This document shows positions 17,658 to 26,585 of a stretch of 64,000 nt of DNA, in pieces. The position numbers were made by a program, and so were the translations under genes. Position 1 is the stretch's first letter, and every line of letters starts with the position of its first letter. The notes below the pieces were generated by a model, which saw only the letters and a list, made by a program, of their open reading frames with translations, was not told the DNA's origin and did no database searches. The stretch comes from Epilithonimonas hominis. GTDB lineage: Bacteria > Bacteroidota > Bacteroidia > Flavobacteriales > Weeksellaceae. The stretch covers positions 54,774 to 118,773 of the forward strand of contig NZ_RJTU01000065.1 in NCBI RefSeq assembly GCF_003730015.1, read 5' to 3'.

Positions 17658-19361
17658 ATGAAAAAAATTCTATACTTTTGGTTAGTGGTTTTCAGCATTA
17701 TAACCTACAAGGCGCAAACCACCACGTGGAATGGATCGTCGTGATCCAATGGTGTCCCTAGTGCTACAAAAGATGCAATAATTGCGGGAGACTACAATTT
17801 ACCTCGAAGTGTTGGGGCAGGAAAGATAACAATTAATTCAGGCGTTACTTATTCAATTGCTGAAGGGTACTCTTTAACTGTTGCTGGTCAATTTATCAAT
17901 AACGGAACAATAGTGGTAAATAACGGAGGAGTACTTATTCAAAGAAATGGATCTACATATTCAGGTTCAGGAAATTCGATTGTTAAAAAAATAGCAAAAC
18001 TTAAACAAAAAGATTATAATTATTGGAGTGCTCCTGTCAGTGGTCAAAACCTATATAATTTTTCCGTGGGAACGCCTACTAACTTTATTTTTAGATATAA
18101 TGAAGCCAATGACAGATTTGGGACAGCAGGCCTTAATACACTCTCAGTGTTTGAACCAGGTATTGGATATGCAATACGAGGTAAAGACGCGTACTCACCA
18201 ACTGTTCCCACAACTGAAACTTTTAATTTTGTCGGCACACCGAATAATGGAAATATCTCTGTAACGCTACAAAAGAGTCCAGGAGAGGATAAAGGGTATA
18301 ATTTAGTAGGTAATCCCTATCCTTCAAATATTTCTTTTAAAACATTAGCGAGTGCCACTGCAAATAAAAATAGTATATTTAACAAACAATGGCTATGGAG
18401 CAATTTAAATCAATTGAAAATACAACAGGGTTCAGCCTATGCAGGTAATAATTACGCCACTTATGTAGGTGCGGTAGGAGGCATTGGTCCAACTTACATA
18501 TCGGGTAGTACGGAGGAAATAGCTTTACGTCCTTCAGGAAATACTAGAGTGGCACAAGGTTTTATAGTGCAGGCAAAATACAATAATGCCCCTCTAAATT
18601 TTACAAATGCGATGCGAGCTACAACCAATGGTGGGTCAATCTTCTACAATAAAAACGAAGGAGATGATGAGCCTCAGGAACCGGAAGAAATAGTGGATCG
18701 CTATTGGCTCAAGCTAATCAACCCGGATAATATTGCGAATAATATACTCATTGCCCACATAGCAGAAGCAACGAACAATTATGACGAAGATTATGATGCG
18801 TCATTATTTTCAATGGGTAATGATACGTTCTACTCGGTGATGGGTACTAATAAGTTGCAAATCCAGGCACGGGCACTTCCAATTAGTGATTCGGATGTCA
18901 TTCCACTGGCGTACAAAACTTCTAAAGCGGGTAACTGTATTATTGCACTCAACGATAAAGATGGAGTTTTTAAAGATAATAATAAAGCCATCTATTTAAA
19001 AGATAAAGTAACGGGTACGGTTACCAATTTGCAGGAAGGATATTATACATTCAACAGTGAGGTTCTTACCGCACCTAACGATTCCAGATTTGAAATTCTT
19101 TATTCAAATAGTGTGTTAGCAGCAGATAATGCAGCAACAAATCAATGGGTGGTTTATAAACAGGATACCGACTGGGTAGTAAGAGGCAATGATAGGATTA
19201 ATGGACTGGACTTGTATGATGCATCAGCAAAGTTAGTAAGATCATTGGCTGGAAATAATACAAGTGAATTGAGATTAAGTAATGTGGGACTGCTAAAAGG
19301 ATTATACGTGATGAAGATTAAGACCGGCAAAGGGACCGTCACAAAAAAGTTACTGAACTAG
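17658..19361 (+). pseudogene. T9SS-secreted surface protein interrupted by an in-frame TGA
   Basis: From the ATG at 17658 one frame runs 568 codons to 19361 with a single internal stop, TGA at 17742 (codon 29), directly after the signal peptide (KKILYFWLVVFSIITYKAQ) and TTWNGSS. The expected residue there is Trp: the usual motif would be TWNGSSWSNGVPS, so one G-to-A change (TGG to TGA) explains it. Downstream are glycan- or adhesin-like beta-rich repeats and a C-terminal T9SS sorting domain ending VTKKLLN (about the last 75 residues). The only internal starts lack a signal peptide, so the product could not be exported. The promoter and terminator are intact, so the lesion is recent, or a sequencing error, or read through. 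Confidence 0.85.
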
Positions 19362-19386
19362 TTAGTTTATACATGATAATATAATC

Positions 19387-19413
19387 AAAAGCCAGCTTAA
19401 GCTGGCTTTTTTT
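19387..19413 (+). terminator. Intrinsic terminator after the surface protein gene
   Basis: AAAAGCCAGC and GCTGGCTTTT form a perfect stem around TTAA, followed by a T run. Confidence 0.85.
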
Positions 19414-19523
19414 GTAAGCTGTGGAGAAGTAGGATTCTAGGATAAGCGCCACCTTAAGCTATTGATGATGAGAACAACCATTATTGGCATAACCTTTGTA
19501 AAATGTAAAAAAGATAATTATTA

Positions 19524-20132
19524 ATGAAAAAATTTAAACATATGAAAAAAATATTTTTTGGAGCAATCGTTTTAGCCACAGGATTATTTTCAACTGCTAA
19601 TGCTCAAATTCAAGAAGGTAATTGGTTGGTTGGTAGTAGTATTATTACAAGTAATTTCGGTCTTAATACTGGAGCTGGCTACAACATAGCATTACAACCA
19701 AAAGCCGCTTATTTTATTAAAGATAACGTAGCATTAGGTGCATATGTTGATCTTGGCATTAGTAAAACCACCAAAGGCAGCCCGACAGCATTTGATTATG
19801 GAGTTGGTGCTTTAGGACGTTATTATATTTCTCCGGGAGAAGCGGGAGTTGACAATCTTTTGAATCACGGTCGTTGGTTCTTCGAAGGTAATTTAGGAGT
19901 TGGTGGTTATTCTGTAGAAAATGGACCATCAACAACAGGACTTGATTTTGGCGTAGGGCCAGGTTATTCTTATTTCATCACACCGAATATTGGAGTGGAA
20001 GGCTTAGTGAAGTACAGAGGAAGAGCTGGATTTGGAAATGAAGGTCTTAACTCCAATATTACTTTCAATGTAGGTTTCAGTATCTATTTGCCAACTTCTC
20101 ACGCCACGAGAATTGCTAATGAAATGAAATAA
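19524..20132 (+). CDS. Outer-membrane beta-barrel protein (OmpA/OprF-like porin)
   Basis: The 202-residue protein has a signal peptide (hydrophobic run IFFGAIVLATGLFSTANA, cleavage before QIQEG), then alternating beta-strand patterns rich in Gly and aromatic residues to the C-terminal strand ITFNVGFSIYLPTS. This is the outer-membrane beta-barrel fold common in Bacteroidota. Translation could start at 19524 or at the second ATG (19542), which gives a more usual signal peptide. It is monocistronic between two terminators. A near-match promoter (TAACCTTTG, one base longer than consensus) lies about 30 bases upstream. Ligand or pore function unknown. Confidence 0.8.
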   Translation: MKKFKHMKKIFFGAIVLATGLFSTANAQIQEGNWLVGSSIITSNFGLNTGAGYNIALQPKAAYFIKDNVALGAYVDLGISKTTKGSPTAFDYGVGALGRYYISPGEAGVDNLLNHGRWFFEGNLGVGGYSVENGPSTTGLDFGVGPGYSYFITPNIGVEGLVKYRGRAGFGNEGLNSNITFNVGFSIYLPTSHATRIANEMK

Positions 20133-20156
20133 TATCTATATTTGATAGTCAAAACA

Positions 20157-20181
20157 TAACCGGCTTTTGTCGGTTTTTTTA
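20157..20181 (+). terminator. Intrinsic terminator after the beta-barrel gene
   Basis: A short AACCG/CGGTT stem with an 8-base loop, followed by seven T. Confidence 0.6.
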
Positions 20182-20193
20182 TTAATATGAATT

Positions 20194-21060
20194 ATGGAAT
20201 ATATAAACACGATTTATAAGGTTTTAGAAAGATGGTACATCAGTTTTGCGGAATTGACACCAAGATTAGTGGTAGGGATTTTAGTTTTTTTATTTTTCCT
20301 TACAACCAGTAAGTATCTCAGCCGATGGTCAGTCAAGCTCTTTCACAAATTCTTTCCAAAAACAAAAAGCGATTCTGTCGTAACGCTTATTGCGGTATTC
20401 AAATTTCTGATTATTCTAATGGGGACTTTTATCGCATTAGAAATAATGGGATTCAGTGGTTTCTTTATGAAGTTCTTAGGAAGTTTGGGAGTTGCTGGGG
20501 TGATTGCCGGGGTCGCACTGAAAGATTTAGTTTCAAGTATATTCTCAGGAATGCTAGTGAATGTAGATAAAGCATTTAAGGTGGGAGATTATGTCATAAT
20601 TGGCGGCAATTCCGGTACGGTGCAGGATATTGGATTACTGACAACAAAGTTGATAACAGATGATGGTAAAAAGGTGTACATCCCGAATCAGGTGATTTTT
20701 AACGCCCCGTTCTTTAACATTACAGCATCACCACAGCGCAGAATCATTATGGATTTTGAAATCCCGATTGGTGAAGATATTAACAAAGCGAGAGAAGCCG
20801 TCTTAGAGGAGATAAAGGCACTAAACCATATTGACAAAGCAGAAAATGCGGATGTGATATTCACCAATGCAAAACAGGGACTGTTCACAATGCAGGTCAA
20901 ATTCTGGGTAGAAGTGGGTTTTGATTTTGGTAAGCTAAGAAGCGAAGCGATAGTGAAAATAAACGATAGATTAGCACGGGAGAGAATTAGCCTGGTGACA
21001 CCTACCAACATCAGCATTACCCAAAATGCAGCAGCTAATGAACCGGATAAAGCCGAGTAG
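20194..21060 (+). CDS. Small-conductance mechanosensitive channel (MscS family)
   Basis: The 288-residue inner-membrane protein has three hydrophobic segments (about 20-40, 62-85, 88-110). The pore-lining third helix is Gly/Ala-rich: FLGSLGVAGVIAGVALKDLV. The beta domain carries FKVGDYVIIGGNSGTVQDIGL and YIPNQVIFNAPFFN, standard in MscS. The channel opens on membrane tension and protects against hypo-osmotic shock. The length is the canonical MscS size. A convergent terminator is shared with sucC. Confidence 0.92.
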   Translation: MEYINTIYKVLERWYISFAELTPRLVVGILVFLFFLTTSKYLSRWSVKLFHKFFPKTKSDSVVTLIAVFKFLIILMGTFIALEIMGFSGFFMKFLGSLGVAGVIAGVALKDLVSSIFSGMLVNVDKAFKVGDYVIIGGNSGTVQDIGLLTTKLITDDGKKVYIPNQVIFNAPFFNITASPQRRIIMDFEIPIGEDINKAREAVLEEIKALNHIDKAENADVIFTNAKQGLFTMQVKFWVEVGFDFGKLRSEAIVKINDRLARERISLVTPTNISITQNAAANEPDKAE

Positions 21061-21080
21061 CACTAATATATATAATAACT

Positions 21081-21113
21081 AAAAAACCCGCTTCAATATT
21101 GAAACGGGTTTTG
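21081..21113. terminator. Bidirectional terminator between mscS-like gene and sucC
   Basis: AAAAACCCG and CGGGTTTT flank a self-complementary TTCAATATTGAA centre. T runs lie on both sides, so it serves both strands. Confidence 0.8.
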
Positions 21114-21135
21114 TATTGAGATAGCACTTAAATCA

Positions 21136-22326
21136 TTATGCCAAAACTTCTTTTACTTTATTAGCAGCTTCTTCCAAAGTGATAGCGGAGTGAATAGGTA
21201 ATCCAGCCTCGTCAATTAGTTTTTTAGCTTCTACAGCATTGGTTCCTTGTAATCTTACGATAAGCGGTACAGGAAGACTTCCCATCGCGTGGTAAGCATC
21301 CACAACACCCTGGGCAACGCGGTCACATCTTACAATTCCTCCAAAGATATTGATCAGAATAGCTTTTACATTAGGATCTCTAAGGATAATTCCGAAAGCC
21401 GTCTGAACTCTTTGTGCATCAGCAGTACCACCCACGTCCAGGAAGTTAGCAGGGTTACCACCAGATAATTTGATAATATCCATCGTAGCCATCGCAAGAC
21501 CAGCACCGTTTACCATACAGGCAACGTTACCATCTAGTTTTACGAAGTTAAGACCAGCTTCTCCAGCTTCTACGTCCATTGGATCTTCTTCTCGCTTATC
21601 TCTAAGTTCAGCAAGATCTTTATGTCTGTAAAGGGCGTTGTCATCTAAGGTAACCTTGGCATCCACAGCGATAATTTTGTTGTCAGATGTTTTTAGAACA
21701 GGATTGATTTCAAAAAGTGAAGCATCAATGCCTATGTAAGCATTATATAAAGAAGTGATGAATTTTGTAAATTCTTTGAAAGCGTTTCCTTCAAGACCAA
21801 GATTGAAAGCAATTTTTCTAGCTTGGAAAGGCTGAAGCCCGTAAGCGGCATCAATGACTTCCTTATGGATAAGGTGAGGCGTTACTTCAGCAACGTGCTC
21901 AATGTCCATTCCTCCTTCTGTAGAATAAACAACAGTGTTTTTTCCAAGAGCTCTGTCTAGAAGAATAGAAACATAAAACTCTTTAGTTTCTGTCTCTCCA
22001 GGGTAATATACATCTTCAGCTACCAAAACAGAGTTTACTTTTTTACCTTCAGCAGACGTTTGTGGCGTAATCAGCTGCATCCCGATGATGTTTCCGGCGT
22101 TTTCTTTAAGCTTATCCATATTGGGAGAAAACTTAACACCGCCACCTTTGCCGCGCCCACCAGCGTGGATCTGAGCTTTTACAACCCAACCTTGCGCACC
22201 GGTTTCAGCAGTTAGTTTTTCAGCAGCAGAAACTGCCTCATCTACATTGTTTGCAACAAAACCGCGCTGGATATTAACGCCATATTTTGCTAAAATCTCT
22301 TTTGATTGATACTCGTGAAGATTCAT
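21136..22326 (-). CDS. sucC: Succinyl-CoA ligase (ADP-forming) subunit beta
   Basis: The 396-residue protein has an N-terminal ATP-grasp domain (MNLHEYQSKEILAKYGV, KAQIHAGGRGKGGGVK) and a C-terminal CoA-ligase domain with NIFGGIVRCDRVAQG near residue 330. Length and motif order match SucC. It makes the beta subunit of the TCA-cycle enzyme that couples succinyl-CoA hydrolysis to nucleoside triphosphate formation; the alpha subunit SucD is not in the window. A full promoter lies at 22365-22394, and a bidirectional terminator closes the gene, so it is transcribed alone. Confidence 0.97.
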   Translation of the reverse strand: MNLHEYQSKEILAKYGVNIQRGFVANNVDEAVSAAEKLTAETGAQGWVVKAQIHAGGRGKGGGVKFSPNMDKLKENAGNIIGMQLITPQTSAEGKKVNSVLVAEDVYYPGETETKEFYVSILLDRALGKNTVVYSTEGGMDIEHVAEVTPHLIHKEVIDAAYGLQPFQARKIAFNLGLEGNAFKEFTKFITSLYNAYIGIDASLFEINPVLKTSDNKIIAVDAKVTLDDNALYRHKDLAELRDKREEDPMDVEAGEAGLNFVKLDGNVACMVNGAGLAMATMDIIKLSGGNPANFLDVGGTADAQRVQTAFGIILRDPNVKAILINIFGGIVRCDRVAQGVVDAYHAMGSLPVPLIVRLQGTNAVEAKKLIDEAGLPIHSAITLEEAANKVKEVLA

Positions 22327-22903
22327 ATTATTTTTATTATATTATATTATGTTTATAAGATGGACAAATTTAATAAAAAGACCCGGAAGTTCAAGTTTAT
22401 TGACTTAAAATTTAAACCTTACCGGACTTGATTTTTAACATATCTCTTTAATCAGCCTGTTATTCATCATTTTTTCTACATCGATTGGATAATGATTATT
22501 GTCAGGCAGCTGCAAACTTGCCCATATTAACATTAAATTGGAATGCTGAAATTATTGATTTCTATGGATTTAACGAAAAGATACACCAAAAACTTTGAAA
22601 GTCTTTTTGCAAATGCTACTTCACGATGATGTTTTTACGGAATGTAAGGTGTTTTTCAGTAGTTGTAATAAAACCCTGGCCTTCTCATAATGGGTTTGCT
22701 TTTTTCTTATTGGCAAGATGTAAAACTTCCAGAGTGCCAACTCCACAATAAAAATTGAATTGTGATTTTTATATCGTATAAATTTTCCCATTAGTGCTGT
22801 AAAGAAGAATTGTTACTATGATGATAGTTTTACTATTATAAATAATATAATTTTTTTTTCGGTATGTATTTTGCTATCAAGTGGTATAGTTATAAATTTA
22901 ATT
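22327..22903. other. Long intergenic region between sucC and TetR gene
   Basis: A 577-base divergent gap that holds the sucC promoter. A 32-codon minus-strand frame at 22435-22533 reads like protein (LPDNNHYPIDVEKMMNNRL) and could be a gene remnant, but it has no promoter or family match I recognise. The rest appears non-coding. No repeat or RNA structure was recognised. Confidence 0.6.
22365..22394 (-). promoter_or_regulatory. Promoter of sucC
   Basis: On the minus strand TTG (plus 22392-22394) is followed after 19 bases by TAAATTTG (plus 22365-22372), a full consensus; the start codon is 38 bases further on. Confidence 0.75.
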
Positions 22904-23581
22904 ATGGAATTTCAGGTAAAATTTAAAGTCAACGAAAATCTTTATCTTAAAGATCCCGAAAATAGTGAAGTTGGGCGTGCTATTGTAAAATATTCAATTG
23001 AATTGATTCACCAAACTGGTTTCGAAAGTTTTACTTTCAAGAAATTAGCCCAAAAAATTAATTCTACAGAAGCTACCGTTTACCGGTATTTTTCTTCTAA
23101 ACATAAACTTCTAACTTATATCCTGAACTGGTATTGGTCCTACATCGAATTCATTTCAAAACTGCGGCTTTATGAAATTAAAGAGCCGATGAAAAAAATG
23201 GAAAAGATTCTTGAGATCATTACACATAGCGATGAGATTGATGATAAAATTGAAGATTACGACCTTCCAAAACTTCATAACATCGTTATTGCAGAAAGCA
23301 GCAAGTCTTATTTGGTAAAAGAAATTGATGAGATCAATAAAGAAATGGTGTTTAATCCGCTGAAAAGTCTTTGTGGCTTTATTGGTGAAGTGATTTCCGA
23401 AGCCCAACCAGATTTTCCGTATCCGAAATCGTTCGCCAGTACACTTTTAGAAACGGCTCACGATCAGCAGTTTTTTAGCGAACATCTTCCAAAACTGACT
23501 GATAATAACAATAAAAAAGTAGAGCATAAGAAATATGTTTTGGAGTATTTACGCTTTATTACATTTAATTTGATAAAATAA
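22904..23581 (+). CDS. TetR/AcrR family transcriptional regulator
   Basis: The 225-residue protein has an N-terminal TetR HTH (about 22-68): ELIHQTGFESFTFKKLAQKI, then NSTEATVYRYFSSKHKLLTY, the classic recognition helix and YxYFxSK motif. The C-terminal ligand domain is not recognisable. The ATG at 22904 is chosen; an upstream in-frame TTG (22871) would add 11 hydrophobic residues outside the family pattern. It is the first gene of the TetR-ABC-HlyD-TolC set, 8 bases before the ABC gene, so it probably represses that export operon and itself. Confidence 0.9.
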   Translation: MEFQVKFKVNENLYLKDPENSEVGRAIVKYSIELIHQTGFESFTFKKLAQKINSTEATVYRYFSSKHKLLTYILNWYWSYIEFISKLRLYEIKEPMKKMEKILEIITHSDEIDDKIEDYDLPKLHNIVIAESSKSYLVKEIDEINKEMVFNPLKSLCGFIGEVISEAQPDFPYPKSFASTLLETAHDQQFFSEHLPKLTDNNNKKVEHKKYVLEYLRFITFNLIK

Positions 23582-23589
23582 TTACACAA

Positions 23590-25263
23590 ATGGATACTTC
23601 TCCTAGACAGCACGGCTACAATCTGTTTAAGTATGTTACTAAAGAGAAAAAAGACGTCACCAATATCTATTTTTACGCCATTCTGAACGGTTTGGTACAG
23701 CTGAGTGTTCCGCTTGGGATACAGTCTATCGTAAGTTTTGTGATGGGAGCTACGATGGCAACATCTATCTATATTCTGATCGCTTTTGTAGTGTTGGGAA
23801 CCTGGCTTGTTGGCTATTTCAGGCTAAAAGTGATGCAGATTATTGAAAAAATTCAGCAGAAAATTTTTGTTGAATTTGCCCTTGCTTTTGCCGAAAAACT
23901 TCCGAAAGTAAATCTTTCCGCAACAAGAAAATATTATCTACCGGAATTGGTGAACCGTTTTTTCGATACTCAAAATCTGCAGAAAGGTATTTCTAAAATA
24001 TTACTGGAAATTCCTACGGCTTTAATCCAAATCTTGTTTGGAATTTTGCTTCTTTCATTTTATCACCCTTGGTTTTTGGTTTTCGGAGCTTTAGTGATCA
24101 TTTGTGTGATTTTCATTTTCAGATTTACAATGGAAAGCGGCATCAAATCCAGCATAGATGAAAGCGACAAGAAGTATGAAGTGGCATCCTGGCTGGAAGA
24201 TATTGCGGCTTCTATTAAAATTTTTAAGCTAAATTCTAAAACCGAAATTCACGTTGCGGAAACTGATAAAAGAGTCGTTAAATATCTTAACGAAAGAACT
24301 TCACATTTTCGAGTGCTTGTGATTCAGTACAAAACTATTGTTGCGTTCAAGGTCATTATTACTTTGGTAATGCTTGTCATCGGTACCTATCTTTTGGTAA
24401 ACCAACAGTTGAACATCGGTGCCTTTATAGCAACAGAAATCGTAGTGTTGACGATTATGGCAGCGGTGGAAAAGCTGATTATCAGTTTAGAAAGTTATTA
24501 TGATGTCATCGCAGCCTTAGCGAAGTTGAACAAAGTAACCGACTTGCCGGAGGAAGAAATGGGAGCTATTGCTTTTGAAAATCAGAATAGCGGTTTTGAA
24601 ATAGAGTTCAAAGAGGTGAATTTTGCATTCAATGATTATCAGATGATTTTAGAAAATGTCAATTTTAAAATCGCAGAAAATTCACTCAACGTTATCACAG
24701 GATCGCTCGGTGCTGGCAAATCTCTGCTTCTCAATATGATGACCAGTTTTTATGAGCCATCTTCCGGACGTATTTTGATCGATAAAATTCCGTTGAAAAA
24801 TGTGGATAAAATATCGCTCCGAAACCAGATCGGAATGTTCCTGGAAGATATGACCATCATTAAAGGAACGGTCTATGAAAATATAGTTCTGGGACAAACC
24901 CATATTTCTGCAGAGCAAATTCTCGAAGCTTCTGAGCAAATTGGAATAGAAGATTTCTCAAGTCAGTTTAGCAACGGTTTTTTTACCAACATTAGCGAAA
25001 CCGATACAGAGATTTCTTTTAGTTCTAAAAAGAAAATTATGCTGCTGAGGGCTTTAGTGGGCGAAAGAAGATTGTTGATTCTGGAAGATCCTTTGGACGG
25101 AATGGATGATGCATTTAAGATAAAAATGAGAGAACATCTTTCTAATCTTAAAGAAAATACCACCGTTATCGTTGTTTCCGAAGATCCGGAAATGATAGAA
25201 ATAGCAGATCAGCATCTTCACATTGAAGAAGGTACAGTGAAAATTTTATTCAATAAAAATTAA
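23590..25263 (+). CDS. ABC exporter (membrane + degenerate ATPase domain), type I secretion-like
   Basis: The 557-residue half-transporter has an ABC type-1 membrane domain (about 25-315, six hydrophobic segments) and a C-terminal nucleotide-binding domain. Walker A is intact (GSLGAGKS, 371-378), but the other motifs deviate: the Q-loop Gln is Glu 419 (FLEDM), the LSGGQ signature is FSSKKK (477-482), Walker B ends LILEDP with Asp/Glu in swapped order (499-500), and the H-loop His is Glu 531 (VVSED). No N-terminal peptidase domain is present. HlyD and TolC genes follow immediately, so the three should form a trans-envelope conduit. Whether this ATPase hydrolyses ATP by the standard mechanism is doubtful. 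Confidence 0.88.
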   Translation: MDTSPRQHGYNLFKYVTKEKKDVTNIYFYAILNGLVQLSVPLGIQSIVSFVMGATMATSIYILIAFVVLGTWLVGYFRLKVMQIIEKIQQKIFVEFALAFAEKLPKVNLSATRKYYLPELVNRFFDTQNLQKGISKILLEIPTALIQILFGILLLSFYHPWFLVFGALVIICVIFIFRFTMESGIKSSIDESDKKYEVASWLEDIAASIKIFKLNSKTEIHVAETDKRVVKYLNERTSHFRVLVIQYKTIVAFKVIITLVMLVIGTYLLVNQQLNIGAFIATEIVVLTIMAAVEKLIISLESYYDVIAALAKLNKVTDLPEEEMGAIAFENQNSGFEIEFKEVNFAFNDYQMILENVNFKIAENSLNVITGSLGAGKSLLLNMMTSFYEPSSGRILIDKIPLKNVDKISLRNQIGMFLEDMTIIKGTVYENIVLGQTHISAEQILEASEQIGIEDFSSQFSNGFFTNISETDTEISFSSKKKIMLLRALVGERRLLILEDPLDGMDDAFKIKMREHLSNLKENTTVIVVSEDPEMIEIADQHLHIEEGTVKILFNKN

Positions 25264-25268
25264 AAAAA

Positions 25269-26585
25269 ATGGAACTGCAATCAGTCAATCAAATATATCA
25301 TATTCATAAAAAATCAAGAGTGAAAAGGTGGTTTCTTTTTATCTTTCTTGGAGGTATTATCGTGCTATTTTTACCGTGGACTCAGAATATAAAAGTACAG
25401 GGAAATGTTAGCACGCTTTATCAGGAACAGCGACCACAACAACTGAATTCTCCAATACCAGGAAAAATCATCAAATGGTATGTGAAAAACGGTGATTATG
25501 TAAAAAAAGGCGATACACTTCTTCAACTTTCTGAAGTTAAGGAAGATTATCTGGATCCGCTTTTGGTAAAACGAACTGAGCAACAAGTAGATGCGAAAAA
25601 AGGTTTGCAGAAATATTACGAGGCCAAAGTTGGAACCACCAATAGTCAATTACAGGCTTTAAATTCTGCAAGAGATTTGAAGTTGAGTCAGCTTAAAGTG
25701 AAAATCAGTCAGCTCAATAATAAACTGGCGGGAGAGGAGGCAGAGCTGGTAGCAGTAAACAATGAATTGAAAATGACCTCTGACCAATACGAAAGACAGA
25801 AGAAAATGTATGATGAAGGTTTGGTTTCGCTTACTCAGTTTCAGCAGAGAAGTGTTTCTTATCAAAATGCTTTAGCTAAGAAAACTGCCACAGAAAATAA
25901 ACTGGCGCAAACCCGACAGGAAATTGTGAATGTAAGCATCGAACAAAATGCTACCATTCAGGATTACAATGAAAAACTGAGCAAAACCGAAGGCGACCGT
26001 TTCCAAAGTATGGGACAGATCGAGGGAAGCGATGGTGATATTGCCAAACTTGAAAATCAGGTGGCGAATTACCGCGCAAGACAAGGTTTATATTTCGTAA
26101 TCGCTTCTCAAGACGGACAGGTGGTTCAAATCAACAAAGCCGGAATTGGGGAAATCCTGAAAGACGGGGAAAGTATTGCAACCATCGTTCCCGATAAAGT
26201 AGATTATGCAGTTGAAATTTACATTAAACCAGTCGATTTACCTCTGGTAAAAGAAGGACAACGCGTGATGTGTATTTTTGATGGTTTTCCGGCAATTGTG
26301 TTTTCTGGTTGGCCAAATTCCAGCTATGGTACTTTTGCAGGAAAGGTAATTGCAATAGAAAATAACATCAGTGCAAACGGAATGTTCAAAGCATTGGTGA
26401 TTCAGGATAAAAACGAAAAACAATGGCCTCCGAAAATCAAAATGGGAACCGGAGTTCAGGGAATTGCGATTCTTAATGACGTTCCGATCTGGTACGAATT
26501 GTGGCGAAACATCAACGGATTCCCGCCGGATTATTATGAAGTAAAAACCGAAAAATCTGCGAAAGATGAAAAGTCTAAAAATTAA
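25269..26585 (+). CDS. HlyD family periplasmic adaptor (membrane fusion protein)
   Basis: The 438-residue protein has one N-terminal membrane segment (about 20-40), a biotinyl-lipoyl-like half domain (SPIPGKIIKWYVKNGDYVKK), a long coiled-coil hairpin (about 95-240, heptad-rich with many Lys/Gln/Glu) and a beta-barrel region containing VPDKVDYAVEIYIKPVDLP. This is the standard adaptor that bridges an inner-membrane exporter to an outer-membrane TolC channel. It begins 5 bases after the ABC gene and overlaps the next gene by 20 bases. The long hairpin fits type I secretion adaptors. Confidence 0.9.
   Translation: MELQSVNQIYHIHKKSRVKRWFLFIFLGGIIVLFLPWTQNIKVQGNVSTLYQEQRPQQLNSPIPGKIIKWYVKNGDYVKKGDTLLQLSEVKEDYLDPLLVKRTEQQVDAKKGLQKYYEAKVGTTNSQLQALNSARDLKLSQLKVKISQLNNKLAGEEAELVAVNNELKMTSDQYERQKKMYDEGLVSLTQFQQRSVSYQNALAKKTATENKLAQTRQEIVNVSIEQNATIQDYNEKLSKTEGDRFQSMGQIEGSDGDIAKLENQVANYRARQGLYFVIASQDGQVVQINKAGIGEILKDGESIATIVPDKVDYAVEIYIKPVDLPLVKEGQRVMCIFDGFPAIVFSGWPNSSYGTFAGKVIAIENNISANGMFKALVIQDKNEKQWPPKIKMGTGVQGIAILNDVPIWYELWRNINGFPPDYYEVKTEKSAKDEKSKN

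Noticed and set aside
22435..22533. 32-codon minus-strand frame upstream of sucC
   Set aside because: It reads somewhat like protein, but it is too short, has no promoter and I know no family; noted in the region entry only.
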